64,000 nucleotides of DNA, from assembly GCF_017357245.1 (NCBI RefSeq), contig NZ_CP071616.1, positions 62,001 to 126,000 on the forward strand, read 5' to 3'. Position numbers and translations under genes: made by a program. The stretch comes from Rhizobium bangladeshense (lineage in GTDB: Bacteria; Pseudomonadota; Alphaproteobacteria; Rhizobiales; Rhizobiaceae). Shown in pieces: positions 1 to 9,410 of the stretch. Position 1 is the first letter of the stretch. The number at the start of each line of letters is the position of its first letter. The notes under the pieces were generated by a model. The model did no database searches. It was not told the origin of the DNA and was given only the letters and a program-made list of their open reading frames with translations.

Positions 1-891
1 CCCGTCCCGGAACACGATTGCGGTCTCGGGCACGGTCAGCGCCGGCGAAGTCTCGAGCTCGATGTCGCCCGTGATATAAAGGCCCGTGCGCGGACGGGCG
101 TCGACCGGCAGCGTGACATAGACGATTGCCCGGCTGGTATCGGTGCTGACCGATGGCCCGACAAGTCTCACCTTGCCTTCGATGGCGTGGCCTTCAGGCC
201 CGTTGACCTTGACGCTCAGGCCTTGCGAAATGCGCGGGAGGTAACGCGAGGAAACCTCGGCCTGCCATTCGACCCGCTGCTGGCGAACCATGCGAAACAA
301 TTCGGTGCCGGCGGAGACGACAGCACCGAGATCGGCGGAACGCGAGGTGATGAGGCCGTCGTCGATGGCCGTAATGGTCGTCTGCGCAAGCTTGATCTTT
401 TCGCTGTCGAGCGCGGCCTCTTCTGACGCAAGACTTGCCGTTGCCGTCTGTTCGTCGGCGAGATAATCGACGATCTTCTCATCGGAGAGCGCCCCTGAAG
501 GCTGGAGCTGCCGCGCCCGGTCGGCATTGGCTTTGGCCTTCGAAAGGCTTGCCTTGGCGGTCGCGACGGCGGCCTCCTGCTTGCGAAGATCGGCGAGCAC
601 GCTTTCCTGGGAAAGCCGGACAAGCGTCTGGCCTTTCGTGACCACGGAACCGACATCGACCAGAACATCGGTTATGCGCAACCCGCTCGTCTCGGAGGCG
701 ATGACGGCTTCCTGCCATGGTTTCAGCCATCCGCTCGCCGGAACGGTCTCAGGCCAGTCTCGCTGGGCCGGCGCCGTCAGAGAGACGGTGAGAGCGGTTG
801 CGGCAGCCTTGTCCGCCATGGCATTGCGAAGGGGGGAGACGAGTGCGGCCGCAACGACGGCGGCCGCGAATAGTCTGGACGGTTTTCTCAA
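1..891 (-). CDS. RND efflux periplasmic adaptor (membrane fusion protein), 3' end cut off
   Basis: This is the first 297 residues of a HlyD/AcrA-type adaptor that links an inner-membrane RND pump to an outer-membrane channel. I chose a TTG start at 891 because AAGGAG lies seven bases upstream, and it gives a cleavable signal ending near NAMA (about residue 25). A lipoyl half-motif (SETSGLRITDVLVDVGS) is followed by an Ala-rich coiled-coil hairpin with LSKAKANADRARQLQ and then the returning beta-barrel strands. The pump gene should lie just outside the window. It is divergent from a two-component system and near an outer-membrane lipoprotein at 3173, which fits one tripartite efflux system. 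The substrate cannot be read from the sequence. Confidence 0.85.
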   Translation of the reverse strand, partial: MRKPSRLFAAAVVAAALVSPLRNAMADKAAATALTVSLTAPAQRDWPETVPASGWLKPWQEAVIASETSGLRITDVLVDVGSVVTKGQTLVRLSQESVLADLRKQEAAVATAKASLSKAKANADRARQLQPSGALSDEKIVDYLADEQTATASLASEEAALDSEKIKLAQTTITAIDDGLITSRSADLGAVVSAGTELFRMVRQQRVEWQAEVSSRYLPRISQGLSVKVNGPEGHAIEGKVRLVGPSVSTDTSRAIVYVTLPVDARPRTGLYITGDIELETSPALTVPETAIVFRDG

Positions 892-1024
892 CGATGCACT
901 CCTTATGGTCAAGGCATCGTGCCTTTCCCGATCGGCGCAATCGACCGAAGGATTGCCGCTCATGCACGGCAACCGGGCTCTCAGCGCGCGACGATGTCAT
1001 GGCAGGATAAGTAACGGGGCGAAC

Positions 1025-1066
1025 GTTAAGTGCGGTCAAGCTAGTGTTAAGTTGAGTAAAACTTAC
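1025..1066. promoter_or_regulatory. Candidate response-regulator binding repeats in the divergent promoter region
   Basis: Two identical GTTAAGT heptamers start at 1025 and 1046, exactly 21 bp (two helical turns) apart, and are followed at 1056 by the palindrome GTAAAACTTAC. They lie between the adaptor gene (start 891) and the response-regulator gene (start 1123). Tandem direct repeats at this spacing are typical of OmpR/CpxR-family sites. Binding by the neighbouring regulator is inferred. Confidence 0.45.
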
Positions 1067-1122
1067 CCGCATGAGTGCGATTGTGCTGTATGGCTTGCCC
1101 GGATTGATAACGGATAACGCGA

Positions 1123-1809
1123 ATGAACAAGGTTCTCCTGATCGACGACGATGCGGAGCTGACGACACTTCTGCAGGAATATCTGGTCGAAGAAGGATAT
1201 GATGTCGTAACGGACACGGATGGTCGCGCCGCCATTGCTGCGGCGGCCGGCAATACGGTCGACATCATTGTGCTCGACATCATGATGCCCCGCATGAATG
1301 GGATCGAAGTTCTCCAAAGGATCCGGAAGCTCAGCCAGGTCCCCGTTCTGATGCTGACGGCCAGAGGCGACGACGTGGACAGGATATCCGGTCTCAATCT
1401 CGGCGCCGACGACTATGTGCCGAAGCCGTGCTCTCCGGGCGAACTTGCGGCGAGGCTGCGGGCCATCCTGCGCCGGGCGGGTCAGCCGGCGGCCGGCGTA
1501 TCGACCGACACGGTGAGAGCGGGGCGGCTGGTGATCCATCCGGGCAGTAGGCTTGCCGAGTGGCGCGGAGAAACCCTTGACCTGACCGGCACGGAGTTCA
1601 GCCTGCTCGAGGTCCTCGCCCGCAGCGCCGGCCAGCTGGTGTCGAAGCAGGAAATTTCGAAACGCGCCTTCGGCAAGCCGCTGACGCCGTTCGATCGCCG
1701 TATCGACGTCCACATCAGCAGCGTTCGCCAGAAGCTCGGGCTGCGGGAGGACGGACAATCATGGATTCAGTCCGTCCGCGGCCAGGGTTACCAACTTCTC
1801 GTGGACTGA
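1123..1809 (+). CDS. OmpR/CpxR-family response regulator
   Basis: A 228-residue two-domain regulator. The receiver domain (1-118) has the acidic pair DDD at 8-10, phospho-acceptor Asp52 in VLDIMMP, the switch Thr79 in MLTA and Lys101 in VPKP. The C-terminal winged helix (about 130-225) carries the family pattern LTGTEFSLLEVLA and ends with RGQGYQL, as in CpxR. The kinase gene follows two bases after its stop, so the two form an operon. Being divergent from an RND adaptor gene suggests it responds to envelope or drug stress and controls the efflux genes on both sides; that is an inference from context. Confidence 0.93.
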   Translation: MNKVLLIDDDAELTTLLQEYLVEEGYDVVTDTDGRAAIAAAAGNTVDIIVLDIMMPRMNGIEVLQRIRKLSQVPVLMLTARGDDVDRISGLNLGADDYVPKPCSPGELAARLRAILRRAGQPAAGVSTDTVRAGRLVIHPGSRLAEWRGETLDLTGTEFSLLEVLARSAGQLVSKQEISKRAFGKPLTPFDRRIDVHISSVRQKLGLREDGQSWIQSVRGQGYQLLVD

Positions 1810-1811
1810 CC

Positions 1812-3071
1812 ATGCCCCGGCTTTTCTGGAAGTTCTTCGCGATCATCTGGCTGACGCTGACCACGACCGTCGGCGTCATCATCCTGCTCGTCAACCTTCT
1901 CCAAGGCGTGCCTTTTGCGCGGGAACTGGAACAGGAGCGACGGTCGATCGCGTTGGACCTAACTGCAAATGTGCTTGCGAGGAACGGCGAGGAAGCGGCA
2001 GCATATTTCGTGCGTTCAAGTGAAGAGACGCTGCCGCACGGTCTGACCATCTCCAGAGCCGCGAAACCCGATGCCTGTTCGGATCCGAAGGCGGCTGATA
2101 CGCGATCCGTTCTGAAGGAGGGGATCTGCTATCGGATATTCCTGCCAGCCCCTCCCACTTTCACCTTCGAGAATTTTGGCCCGTTTCTGCCGTGGCTCAC
2201 GATCCTGATCTCCAGCACGATATCCGCCTGGGCACTGGCACGATACCTCATCCGCCCCGTGGTGCACTTGCGCGATGGCCTGAGCGCGCTTGCGCATGGC
2301 CGCTTCGACTTCCGCATCGGCGACAAGATGGCCGGCCGGAAGGACGAGGTGACGGCGCTTGCCCATGACTTCGATTCGAGCGCCGCACGGCTTCAGGAAC
2401 TTCAGGACGCGCAGCAGAGATTGTTTCACGACGTTTCTCATGAACTGCGTTCGCCTTTGTCCCGGCTGCAGGCCGCCGTCGGGGTGCTCCGGCAGAGTCC
2501 GGCCAAACTTGGCGCCATGCTGGATCGCATGGACCGGGAGGTCGAACGGCTCGACGTGCTGGTGGGAGAGGTTCTGACGCTTGCCAGGCTGACGGCGGGA
2601 TCCGGCCTGCCGCTGAAGACGCAGACCGTCGATGTCATCGAGTTGTTGAACGAAATCCTCGGCGATGCGGCCTTCGAAGCCCAGGCAAGGGAGGTCTCGA
2701 TTACGACGAGCGTCGAGGGTATCTTCCGAGCCGAGGTCGAAGGCGAGCTGATCTACCGGGCGCTGGAAAACGTCGTCCGCAACGCGGTCAAATACACGGC
2801 CGAGCATTCGTTCATATCCGTGTCTTGCGAGACGGCAGCCGACCGCATCAAGATCTGCGTCACGGATCAGGGGCCAGGCGTCAAACGGGACGAACTCGAA
2901 CGAATCTTCCAGCCATTCTCACGCGGGAAAGAGGCGGTGCCGAGAGGCGGATACGGCCTCGGACTCGCCATCACCAGGCAGGCTATCGAACGCCATGGCG
3001 GACGTGTGCATGCGTCGTTGCCGGAGGCGGGGGGGCTGGCGATCACACTGGAGCTCCCCAGAAAGCGTTGA
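1812..3071 (+). CDS. Sensor histidine kinase, CpxA-like
   Basis: A 419-residue inner-membrane kinase partnered with the preceding regulator. I start it at the ATG two bases after that stop; an upstream in-frame ATG at 1761 would overlap the regulator needlessly. Transmembrane segments lie at about 9-31 and 125-147, with a periplasmic sensor loop of about 95 residues between them. HAMP follows, then the HisKA box FHDVSHELRSPLSRL with phospho-accepting His210, and the HATPase_c boxes N (NVVRNAVKYT), G1 (DQGPGV) and G2 (GYGLGLAI). All catalytic motifs are present. The loop has two cysteines (near 89 and 106) that could form a disulfide or sense redox state, which is speculative. Confidence 0.92.
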   Translation: MPRLFWKFFAIIWLTLTTTVGVIILLVNLLQGVPFARELEQERRSIALDLTANVLARNGEEAAAYFVRSSEETLPHGLTISRAAKPDACSDPKAADTRSVLKEGICYRIFLPAPPTFTFENFGPFLPWLTILISSTISAWALARYLIRPVVHLRDGLSALAHGRFDFRIGDKMAGRKDEVTALAHDFDSSAARLQELQDAQQRLFHDVSHELRSPLSRLQAAVGVLRQSPAKLGAMLDRMDREVERLDVLVGEVLTLARLTAGSGLPLKTQTVDVIELLNEILGDAAFEAQAREVSITTSVEGIFRAEVEGELIYRALENVVRNAVKYTAEHSFISVSCETAADRIKICVTDQGPGVKRDELERIFQPFSRGKEAVPRGGYGLGLAITRQAIERHGGRVHASLPEAGGLAITLELPRKR

Positions 3072-3090
3072 TCCTTTCTGCCGGGTTTTA

Positions 3091-3123
3091 CCTAACTTTA
3101 CAGTTTCTTAACCGTCATTAACG
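3091..3123. promoter_or_regulatory. Clustered TAAC repeats upstream of the outer-membrane factor
   Basis: The 101-bp gap before the lipoprotein gene holds CTAAC at 3092 and TTAAC at 3108 and 3118, the last two 10 bp apart. They are the reverse complement of the GTTAA core seen at 1025 and 1046, so the same regulator may act here too. The similarity is by eye only. Confidence 0.3.
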
Positions 3124-3172
3124 CTGGCGTCGCTAAGCCTGAACCCACCATCCCGGTTCAGAAGGCTCGCCA

Positions 3173-4624
3173 GTGAGTAAGTCGCTTCACACAAGATTAA
3201 CGTCCCTCCGCTACGCCGCATCCGCGTTCACACTGCTGCTCGCAGGTTGCGTCAGCGGCCCGGATCACGTTCTCCCTGAGATGCCGCTTCCCGCGAAATT
3301 CGAGCGGGGAGGTAGCAAGAGCAACGGCGATGTCGTGACGGCAGAGTGGTGGACGGGCTATCGCGACAAGAAGCTCGATGGGCTGGTCGCCCACGGAGTG
3401 AGCGAGAATCTTGATGTGCTGCAGGCGCTGGAGAGTATCAATTCGGCTTTCGCCAACGTCACTGTCGCCGGTGCAGGCGGTCTGCCGAGCCTGAGCGTGG
3501 ACGCATCGCACACCGTGTCCGGCGAAAAGGGGCGGCTGCGCACGACGGTCGGCACCACGAACACCACGGGAGGCGATGTCAGCCTGTCCTGGCTGCTGGA
3601 CTTGTTCGGCCAGTATCGTCGCTCGAAGGAGAGTGCCATCGCCTCTCTTGGGGCCGCCTATGCCACGGCCGACAATGCAAAGCTCACCTTCCTAAAAGAC
3701 CTGATCGAGAGTTATATCGACGCTCGCTACTATCAGGAGCGGATTGCGCTTTCACAGGCGAATTTGAAATCCCGCCAGCAGACTTACGAACTCACGCAGC
3801 TGCAGCTGAAAGCTGGTGCGGCCTCCCGCCTCGACGCGGTTCAGGCCGAGGGCCTGGTACAGTCGACAAAGTCGGAAATTCCCCGCCTCGAACAGAGTTT
3901 CACCGAGTCGGTCCATCACATTGCCACTCTGCTCGGAATGCCGGCGGCTTCGCTGACGGACGAGCTGCGCAAGAATACAGGCCAGCCGGTGTTCCGCGGC
4001 GACATTCGCGCCGGTATCCCGGCAGATCTCATCCGCAACCGTCCCGATATAAGGAAGGCCGAACGCGAGCTAGCGGCGGCCGTGGCCGATATCGGTGCAG
4101 CCGAAGCCCAGCTCTACCCGTCGATCTCGCTCTCCGGGTCGATTTCGCCGAGCTGGATCAAATCATCGGGCACCAGCGGCGCAAGCCTGACCAGCTGGTC
4201 GTTCGGACCGACTCTCAACCTGCCGATTTTCGATGGCGGCAAGTTGCGGGCCAATGTCGATATCGAGAAATCCGACGCCAGAACCCAATATCTGGCGTGG
4301 AAAGCGGCGGTGCTGAACGGGGTCGAGGAGGTCGAGAATGCGCTTGCGGCCGTCCGCCACGACACGCAGACGCTGGGACCGTTGCGCAGGCAGGTGCAGA
4401 CGGCGCAGGAATCGCTGGCGCTTTCGACCACGAGCTACAAGGATGGCGCCTCTTCACTGCTCGACGTTCTGGACGCGCAGCGGTCGGTCTCAGATGCCCA
4501 GGAAAGCCTCGCTGCCACCGTGCAGCAGGTCGCGAAGGATTATGTGGATCTCTATGTCGCCATCGGCGCCGGTTACCTCGAGCCGGAGCAGGCCGCCTCC
4601 AGGCAAACGGCAAAGTCGGGCTAA
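3173..4624 (+). CDS. RND efflux outer-membrane lipoprotein, NodT/OprM family
   Basis: A 483-residue TolC-like channel that would complete the tripartite pump begun by the adaptor at 1-891. The GTG start at 3173 gives a lipoprotein signal with lipobox LLAGC (acylated Cys26). Two repeated outer-membrane efflux halves follow, with the usual conserved patches: RPDIRKAERELAAA, GAAEAQLYPSISLSGS and GPTLNLPIFDGGKLRAN. Length fits the NodT family (about 470-500). It follows the kinase by 101 bp and may have its own promoter. It converges on the CitE-like gene at 4642, with only 17 bp between them and no clear terminator. Confidence 0.92.
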   Translation: MSKSLHTRLTSLRYAASAFTLLLAGCVSGPDHVLPEMPLPAKFERGGSKSNGDVVTAEWWTGYRDKKLDGLVAHGVSENLDVLQALESINSAFANVTVAGAGGLPSLSVDASHTVSGEKGRLRTTVGTTNTTGGDVSLSWLLDLFGQYRRSKESAIASLGAAYATADNAKLTFLKDLIESYIDARYYQERIALSQANLKSRQQTYELTQLQLKAGAASRLDAVQAEGLVQSTKSEIPRLEQSFTESVHHIATLLGMPAASLTDELRKNTGQPVFRGDIRAGIPADLIRNRPDIRKAERELAAAVADIGAAEAQLYPSISLSGSISPSWIKSSGTSGASLTSWSFGPTLNLPIFDGGKLRANVDIEKSDARTQYLAWKAAVLNGVEEVENALAAVRHDTQTLGPLRRQVQTAQESLALSTTSYKDGASSLLDVLDAQRSVSDAQESLAATVQQVAKDYVDLYVAIGAGYLEPEQAASRQTAKSG

Positions 4625-4641
4625 TTCGCCGTAGATTCGGC

Positions 4642-5478
4642 CTATCGTCGGGCGCTTTCCAGAATGCGCAGCGCAAGCTTGAGGTGCGGCAAGTCAAGCA
4701 TACGCCCGTCAAGCTGGATGACGCCGGCGTCGGGCTTGTCAGCAAAGGCGGCGGCGACTTTCTCGGCCCAGGCGACCTCGGAGACGTCAGGTGTGAAGGC
4801 GTGATTGATCCCTTCCACCTGGCTCGGATGAATGGCCATCATACCGGAGAAGCCGTCGCGCCGGGCGCGGCCGAGATAGGCTCTGAGACCGTTGAGATCG
4901 CGGAAATCGGGATAGATGGTTTCGATTGCGGGAACGGCAGCTGCATGGGCTGCAAATAACGTGAGCGAGCGGGCAAGCTCGTAAGGTGGCGTATAACGGC
5001 CGTCTGTCCGTCGCGCGGTCGAAGCTCCGATCGCGGCCGGCAGATCCTCGGCGCCCCAGGTCAGGCCGCAAAGGCGCGCCGAGACCTCCCGGTAGCTGCC
5101 GATCTCGAAGATTGCCGACGGCGTTTCCGTCGCGATCGGCAAAATGGGAAGAGCCGGTGTCAGCAAGGCTGCGAGTTTGCGCACGGACCCGGCCCCCTCG
5201 GCCTTCGGCAACATGATCGCGAAAGGATCAAGGCCGCTAAGCGCGACAAGATCGCCTTCGAATTCGGGCGAAGTCAGGGGATTGATGCGGATCAGCAGAT
5301 GTGTTTCGCCGGCATGGCGCAGGACGAATTCGTGCACGGCCTCGCGGGCTCGCGGCTTGTTTGCCGGCGTGACCGAATCTTCCCAGTCGAGGATGACGGC
5401 ATCGGCGCCCGAGGTGAGCGCTTTTTCGAAACGCTCCGGCCGGTCGCCGGGCACGAAGAGCAGCGAGCGCAGCCTCAT
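4642..5478 (-). CDS. CitE-like beta-hydroxyacyl-CoA lyase (candidate (R)-HMG-CoA lyase)
   Basis: A 278-residue HpcH/HpaI/CitE-family TIM barrel that cleaves 3-hydroxy-acyl-CoA esters to acetyl-CoA plus an oxoacid. Visible motifs are LLFVPGDRPERFEKA (CoA binding), VILDWEDSV with metal-ligand acids, LIRINP with the catalytic Arg, IMLPKAEG, the Glu in ATETPSAIFEI, WGAEDL, and AIHPSQVE near the C terminus. It is the last gene of an operon with isovaleryl-CoA dehydrogenase, methylcrotonyl-CoA carboxylase and MaoC, and its start overlaps the MaoC stop. Mycobacterium tuberculosis Rv2498c has this same neighbourhood and acts on (R)-HMG-CoA and citramalyl-CoA. I infer the same role; malyl- or citramalyl-CoA lyase is the alternative. 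Confidence 0.85.
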   Translation of the reverse strand: MRLRSLLFVPGDRPERFEKALTSGADAVILDWEDSVTPANKPRAREAVHEFVLRHAGETHLLIRINPLTSPEFEGDLVALSGLDPFAIMLPKAEGAGSVRKLAALLTPALPILPIATETPSAIFEIGSYREVSARLCGLTWGAEDLPAAIGASTARRTDGRYTPPYELARSLTLFAAHAAAVPAIETIYPDFRDLNGLRAYLGRARRDGFSGMMAIHPSQVEGINHAFTPDVSEVAWAEKVAAAFADKPDAGVIQLDGRMLDLPHLKLALRILESARR

Positions 5479-5930
5479 GACGGTTTACCCTTCAGCATCG
5501 CCGTGCGCAGGCACTGGCAAACGATCTCGTCACGCTGGTTCAACGTGACATGCCGGAAAGTGACGATGCCGGCATCGGGGCGGGAGTTCGAGCGCCGCAG
5601 CTCCGTCACCTCGGTTTCCACCCGCAGCGTATCGCCGATGAAGACCGGCTTCGGCATCGTCACCTTGTCATAGCCGAGATTGGCGACGAGCGTGCCGAGC
5701 GTAGTGTCGCCGACCGAAAGGCCGATGGTGAGCGCAAAGGTGAAAGTGCCGTTGACGACGATCCGGCCGAACTCGGTGCCGGCGGCATAATCGGCATCGA
5801 GATGCAGCGGCTGCGGATTGTGGGAAAGCGTGGTGAACAGCAGGTTGTCGGTCTCGGTGACCGTGCGACGGATCGCGTGGGCGATGCGATCGCCGACCGC
5901 CCATTCGTCGAAATAGCGGCCGGCCATCAC
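5475..5930 (-). CDS. MaoC-family (R)-specific enoyl-CoA hydratase
   Basis: A 151-residue single hot-dog-fold hydratase. The hydratase-2 signature is seen at about 36-48 (SHNPQPLHLDADYA), giving the Asn and His around the active site, after the typical opening YFDEWAVGDRI. It overlaps both neighbours by four bases. In this operon it probably adds water to 3-methylglutaconyl-CoA, a step done in other liu/atu operons by a crotonase-fold enzyme that is absent here. MaoC enzymes give (R)-hydroxyacyl-CoA, which would match a lyase acting on (R)-HMG-CoA. Substrate and stereochemistry are inferred from context. Confidence 0.85.
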   Translation of the reverse strand: MMAGRYFDEWAVGDRIAHAIRRTVTETDNLLFTTLSHNPQPLHLDADYAAGTEFGRIVVNGTFTFALTIGLSVGDTTLGTLVANLGYDKVTMPKPVFIGDTLRVETEVTELRRSNSRPDAGIVTFRHVTLNQRDEIVCQCLRTAMLKGKPS

Positions 5931-7792
5931 GCCTGCTCCTTCATCACAGTGACAACAAGCTGGTTTTCCGAAACCCGGACGCCCGTGGAAACCTGCAATT
6001 TCCCAACGATGCCATCGAAGGGCGCGCGTAGCGTATGTTCCATCTTCATCGCTTCGACCGTCAGCAGACGATCCCCCTTGGCGACACGACCGCCTTCGGC
6101 GACGTCGACCGATATGACAAGGCCGGGCATGGGCGAAAGGATCGCGCCGTCGACCGCACCCTGGCTTGCCTCGACCTCGCCCGCATGGGGCAGGCCGATC
6201 GGCCAGGCATTGCCGGCGTCGAAAAGCACCGTTTTTTGGTCGACCTCGACGGCATTCGCCTCAAGGTCGGGGCGCACACGCCCCCAGTAGAGGTGACCGT
6301 CAATGCGCACTCGAACGCGGCCGTCGCCTGGCCCGGCGATGCGAAAACCGGTGAGGGCTGACCAAGGATCGTCGGTCGTGCGCTTTGAAAGCACCGTGGC
6401 GGCGCTGTCGATCGCCGTTTCATCCGGCTGCTTCGCGGCAAGGCTTTCGCCGTGGCGGTCGAGAAAGCCGGTGTCGATCCGTGCGGCGCGAAAATCCGGG
6501 TCGATGGCAATGCGGGCGAGAAGACCGGCATTGGATCTGACCGGCCAGACCTCGATCTCGGCGCAGGCAGCGGCGAGCTTCGACAGTGCGGCCTCGCGGT
6601 TCGGCCCATGCGCGATGATCTTGGCGATCATCGGATCGTAGAAGGCGGTGATCTCATCGCCCTGTTCGACGCCGCTATCGACGCGGACCGCCTCCGGAAG
6701 TTTCAGATGTTCGAGCCTTCCGGTCGAGGGCAGGTAGCCGGCGGCGGGATTTTCGGCATAGAGCCGGGCTTCGAAGGCCCAGCCTTTCATGGCGATCTCG
6801 TCCTGGCTTTTCGGCAGCGGCTCGCCGCTCGCGACCTTCAGCTGCCAGAGCACCAGATCCTCGCCAGATATCGCTTCGGTCACCGGATGTTCCACCTGCA
6901 GGCGCGTATTCATCTCCATGAACCAGATGCGATCCGGTCGCAGGCCTTGCGAGGCATCGGCGATGAATTCGACAGTGCCGGCGCCGACATAGCTCACTGC
7001 TCTTGCGGCCTTCACCGCCGCATCGCAGATCGCCGCGCGCGTGGCGGCATCAAGCCCTGGGGCTGGGGCTTCCTCGATGACTTTCTGGTGCCGGCGCTGC
7101 AGCGAACAGTCGCGTTCGAAAAGATGGACGCAGTTGCCGTGCTGGTCGCCGAAGATTTGCACCTCGATATGACGCGGGTTGACGATATAGCGTTCGATGA
7201 GAACCCGATCGTCGCCAAACGAGGCGGCGGCTTCGCGGCGGCAGGAGGCGAGGAGCTCGCTGAAATCCTCACGCCGGTCGACGCGGCGCATGCCCTTGCC
7301 GCCGCCGCCGGCGACAGCCTTGATGAGGACGGGGTAGCCGATGGCATTGGCCTCGGCCGCAAGCCTTGCTTCGCTCTGGTCCGGCCCCAGATAACCGGGC
7401 GTGACCGGCACGCCGGCTGCCTGCAACAGTGCCTTGGCCGCGTCCTTCAGGCCCATCGCCCGGATTGCGGCCGGCGGCGCGCCGACCCAGACGATGCCTG
7501 CCTTCTCGACCGCTTCGGCAAATTCGGCATTTTCCGACAGGAAACCGTAGCCCGGATGGATCGCGGCCGCGCCGGTTTTGCGGGCTGCTTCGAGGATGCG
7601 TGCCTCAGACAGATAGCTTTCGCGGGCCGGCGGCGGCCCGATGGCGATCGCCTCGTCGGCTTCTCTGACGAAGGGCAGGCCGGCATCGGCCTCGGAATAG
7701 ACGGCGATGGTGCGGATGCCGGCAGTCTTTGCCGTGCGGATGATGCGGCGGGCGATTTCGCCTCTGTTGGCTATGAGAAGGCTTTCCATCAT
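5927..7792 (-). CDS. liuD: Methylcrotonyl-CoA carboxylase biotin-carboxylase/biotin-carrier subunit
   Basis: A 621-residue alpha subunit. The N-terminal biotin carboxylase starts LLIANRGEIARRI and has the ATP-grasp glycine loop AGGGGKGMRRV and the EMNTRLQVEHPVTE active-site segment. The C terminus is a biotin carrier domain with the biotinylation motif VEAMKMEHTL. I start at ATG 7792, eight bases after the beta-subunit stop; ATG 7789 is also possible, while an earlier in-frame ATG at 7846 would run into the beta gene. Position between the carboxyltransferase and MaoC genes, in an operon led by isovaleryl-CoA dehydrogenase, points to 3-methylcrotonyl-CoA rather than acetyl- or propionyl-CoA. 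Confidence 0.92.
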   Translation of the reverse strand: MMESLLIANRGEIARRIIRTAKTAGIRTIAVYSEADAGLPFVREADEAIAIGPPPARESYLSEARILEAARKTGAAAIHPGYGFLSENAEFAEAVEKAGIVWVGAPPAAIRAMGLKDAAKALLQAAGVPVTPGYLGPDQSEARLAAEANAIGYPVLIKAVAGGGGKGMRRVDRREDFSELLASCRREAAASFGDDRVLIERYIVNPRHIEVQIFGDQHGNCVHLFERDCSLQRRHQKVIEEAPAPGLDAATRAAICDAAVKAARAVSYVGAGTVEFIADASQGLRPDRIWFMEMNTRLQVEHPVTEAISGEDLVLWQLKVASGEPLPKSQDEIAMKGWAFEARLYAENPAAGYLPSTGRLEHLKLPEAVRVDSGVEQGDEITAFYDPMIAKIIAHGPNREAALSKLAAACAEIEVWPVRSNAGLLARIAIDPDFRAARIDTGFLDRHGESLAAKQPDETAIDSAATVLSKRTTDDPWSALTGFRIAGPGDGRVRVRIDGHLYWGRVRPDLEANAVEVDQKTVLFDAGNAWPIGLPHAGEVEASQGAVDGAILSPMPGLVISVDVAEGGRVAKGDRLLTVEAMKMEHTLRAPFDGIVGKLQVSTGVRVSENQLVVTVMKEQA

Positions 7793-7799
7793 AGCCGCC

Positions 7800-9410
7800 T
7801 CACATCCGAAACAGCCCAAAGCGCGGCCCTTTTGGGATCGGCGCATTCAGGCAGGCGGAAAATGCAAGGCCGAGTACTTCGCGCGTCTGTTTGGGATCGA
7901 TGATGCCGTCGTCCCAGAGGCGGGCCGTGGCATAATAGGGATTGCCCTCGGCCTCGTAGCCGGCGCGGATCGGCGCCTTGAAAGCCTCCTCTTCTTCGAC
8001 AGACCAATTCTCTCCGCGCGCCTCCAGCGCGTCGCGGCGGATGGTGGCGAGCACGGAGGCGGCCTGTTCACCGCCCATGACGCTGATGCGGCTGTTCGGC
8101 CAGGTGAAGAGGAAACGCGGGCGATAGGCGCGGCCGCACATGCCGTAATTGCCCGCGCCGAAACTGCCGCCGATGATGACGGTGACCTTCGGCACGGTCG
8201 CTGTCGCAACCGCCGTCACCAGCTTTGCCCCGTCCTTGGCGATGCCGCCGGCCTCATAGCGGCCGCCGACCATGAAACCGGAAATATTCTGCAGGAACAG
8301 CAGCGGCACCCGGCGCTGGCAGGCGAGCTCGATGAAATGCGCGCCCTTCAGCGCGCTTTCGGAAAAGAGCACGCCGTTATTGGCGATGACGGCGACCGGC
8401 ATGCCCCAGATGCGGGCGAAGCCGCAGATGAGCGTCGTGCCGTAGAGTGGTTTGAACTCGTGCAGTTCCGAGCCGTCGATGATCCGGCCGATCACCTCGC
8501 GCACGTCATAGGGCGAACGCACGTCATCGGGAATGAGGCCGAGGAGATCGTCGGCATCGAGCTTCGGCGGCCGCGGAGGCTGGATGTCGATATCGACCGA
8601 TTTGACGCTGTTGAGGCTGGCGACGATATCGCGCACGAGAAGCAGCGCGTGCTCATCATTTTCGGCGACATGATCGACAACGCCGGAGCGGCGGCCATGG
8701 GTCTCGGCGCCGCCGAGCTCTTCGGCCGAGATGATCTCGCCGGTTGCGGCTTTGACCAGAGGGGGCCCTGCGAGGAAGATCGTGCCCTGATTGCGCACGA
8801 TGACGGTTTCATCAGACATGGCCGGCACATAGGCGCCGCCGGCCGTGCAGCTTCCCATCACGCAGGCGATCTGCGGAATGCCTTCGGCCGACATCTGCGC
8901 CTGATTGTAGAAGATCGCGCCGAAATGGTCGCGGTCGGGGAAGACCTCGGCCTGATGCGGAAGATTGGCGCCGCCGCTATCGACCAGATAGAGGCAGGGC
9001 AGCCGGTTCTGCAGGGCGATCTCCTGCGCCCTGAGATGTTTCTTCACCGTCATCGGGAAATAGGCCCCGCCCTTCACCGTCGCGTCATTGGCGACGATCA
9101 TCACCTCACGGCCGGAAACGCGGCCGACGCCTGATATGATGCCGGCGCCAGGCGCCTCGTCGCCATACATGCCGTTGGCCGCCAGCGTGCCGATCTCCAG
9201 GAAAGGGCTGCCGACATCGAGCAGGAGCTGAATGCGGTCGCGCGGCAGGAGCTTGCCCTTGCCGGTATGGCGCTCGCGCGCCGTCTGCGATCCGCCCTCG
9301 CGCGCTTTCGCCGAACGCGCGTAGAGTTCGTCGATGAGGGCTTTGTTCTTGGCGGTATTGGCTTTGAAGCTTTCGCTGTCGCGATCGATCGCAGTCGAAA
9401 TCACCGTCAT
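7800..9410 (-). CDS. liuB: Methylcrotonyl-CoA carboxylase carboxyltransferase (beta) subunit
   Basis: A 536-residue carboxyltransferase that moves CO2 from biotin to 3-methylcrotonyl-CoA. It has the two crotonase-like halves of the family: [54 protein letters not shown], and [13 protein letters not shown] with [17 protein letters not shown] near the end. Length matches MccB (about 535). The ATG at 9410 overlaps the stop of the upstream dehydrogenase (ATGA), which fixes the start; the frame stays open upstream to 9902, but that part is an out-of-frame shadow of the dehydrogenase. Confidence 0.94.
   Translation of the reverse strand: MTVISTAIDRDSESFKANTAKNKALIDELYARSAKAREGGSQTARERHTGKGKLLPRDRIQLLLDVGSPFLEIGTLAANGMYGDEAPGAGIISGVGRVSGREVMIVANDATVKGGAYFPMTVKKHLRAQEIALQNRLPCLYLVDSGGANLPHQAEVFPDRDHFGAIFYNQAQMSAEGIPQIACVMGSCTAGGAYVPAMSDETVIVRNQGTIFLAGPPLVKAATGEIISAEELGGAETHGRRSGVVDHVAENDEHALLLVRDIVASLNSVKSVDIDIQPPRPPKLDADDLLGLIPDDVRSPYDVREVIGRIIDGSELHEFKPLYGTTLICGFARIWGMPVAVIANNGVLFSESALKGAHFIELACQRRVPLLFLQNISGFMVGGRYEAGGIAKDGAKLVTAVATATVPKVTVIIGGSFGAGNYGMCGRAYRPRFLFTWPNSRISVMGGEQAASVLATIRRDALEARGENWSVEEEEAFKAPIRAGYEAEGNPYYATARLWDDGIIDPKQTREVLGLAFSACLNAPIPKGPRFGLFRM

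Noticed and set aside
6452..7903. 483-codon plus-strand frame opposite the carboxylase alpha gene
   Set aside because: Antisense to biotin carboxylase, no domain, composition typical of a GC-rich shadow frame.
7707..9134. 475-codon plus-strand frame opposite the carboxyltransferase gene
   Set aside because: Antisense to a highly conserved gene with no protein-like motifs.
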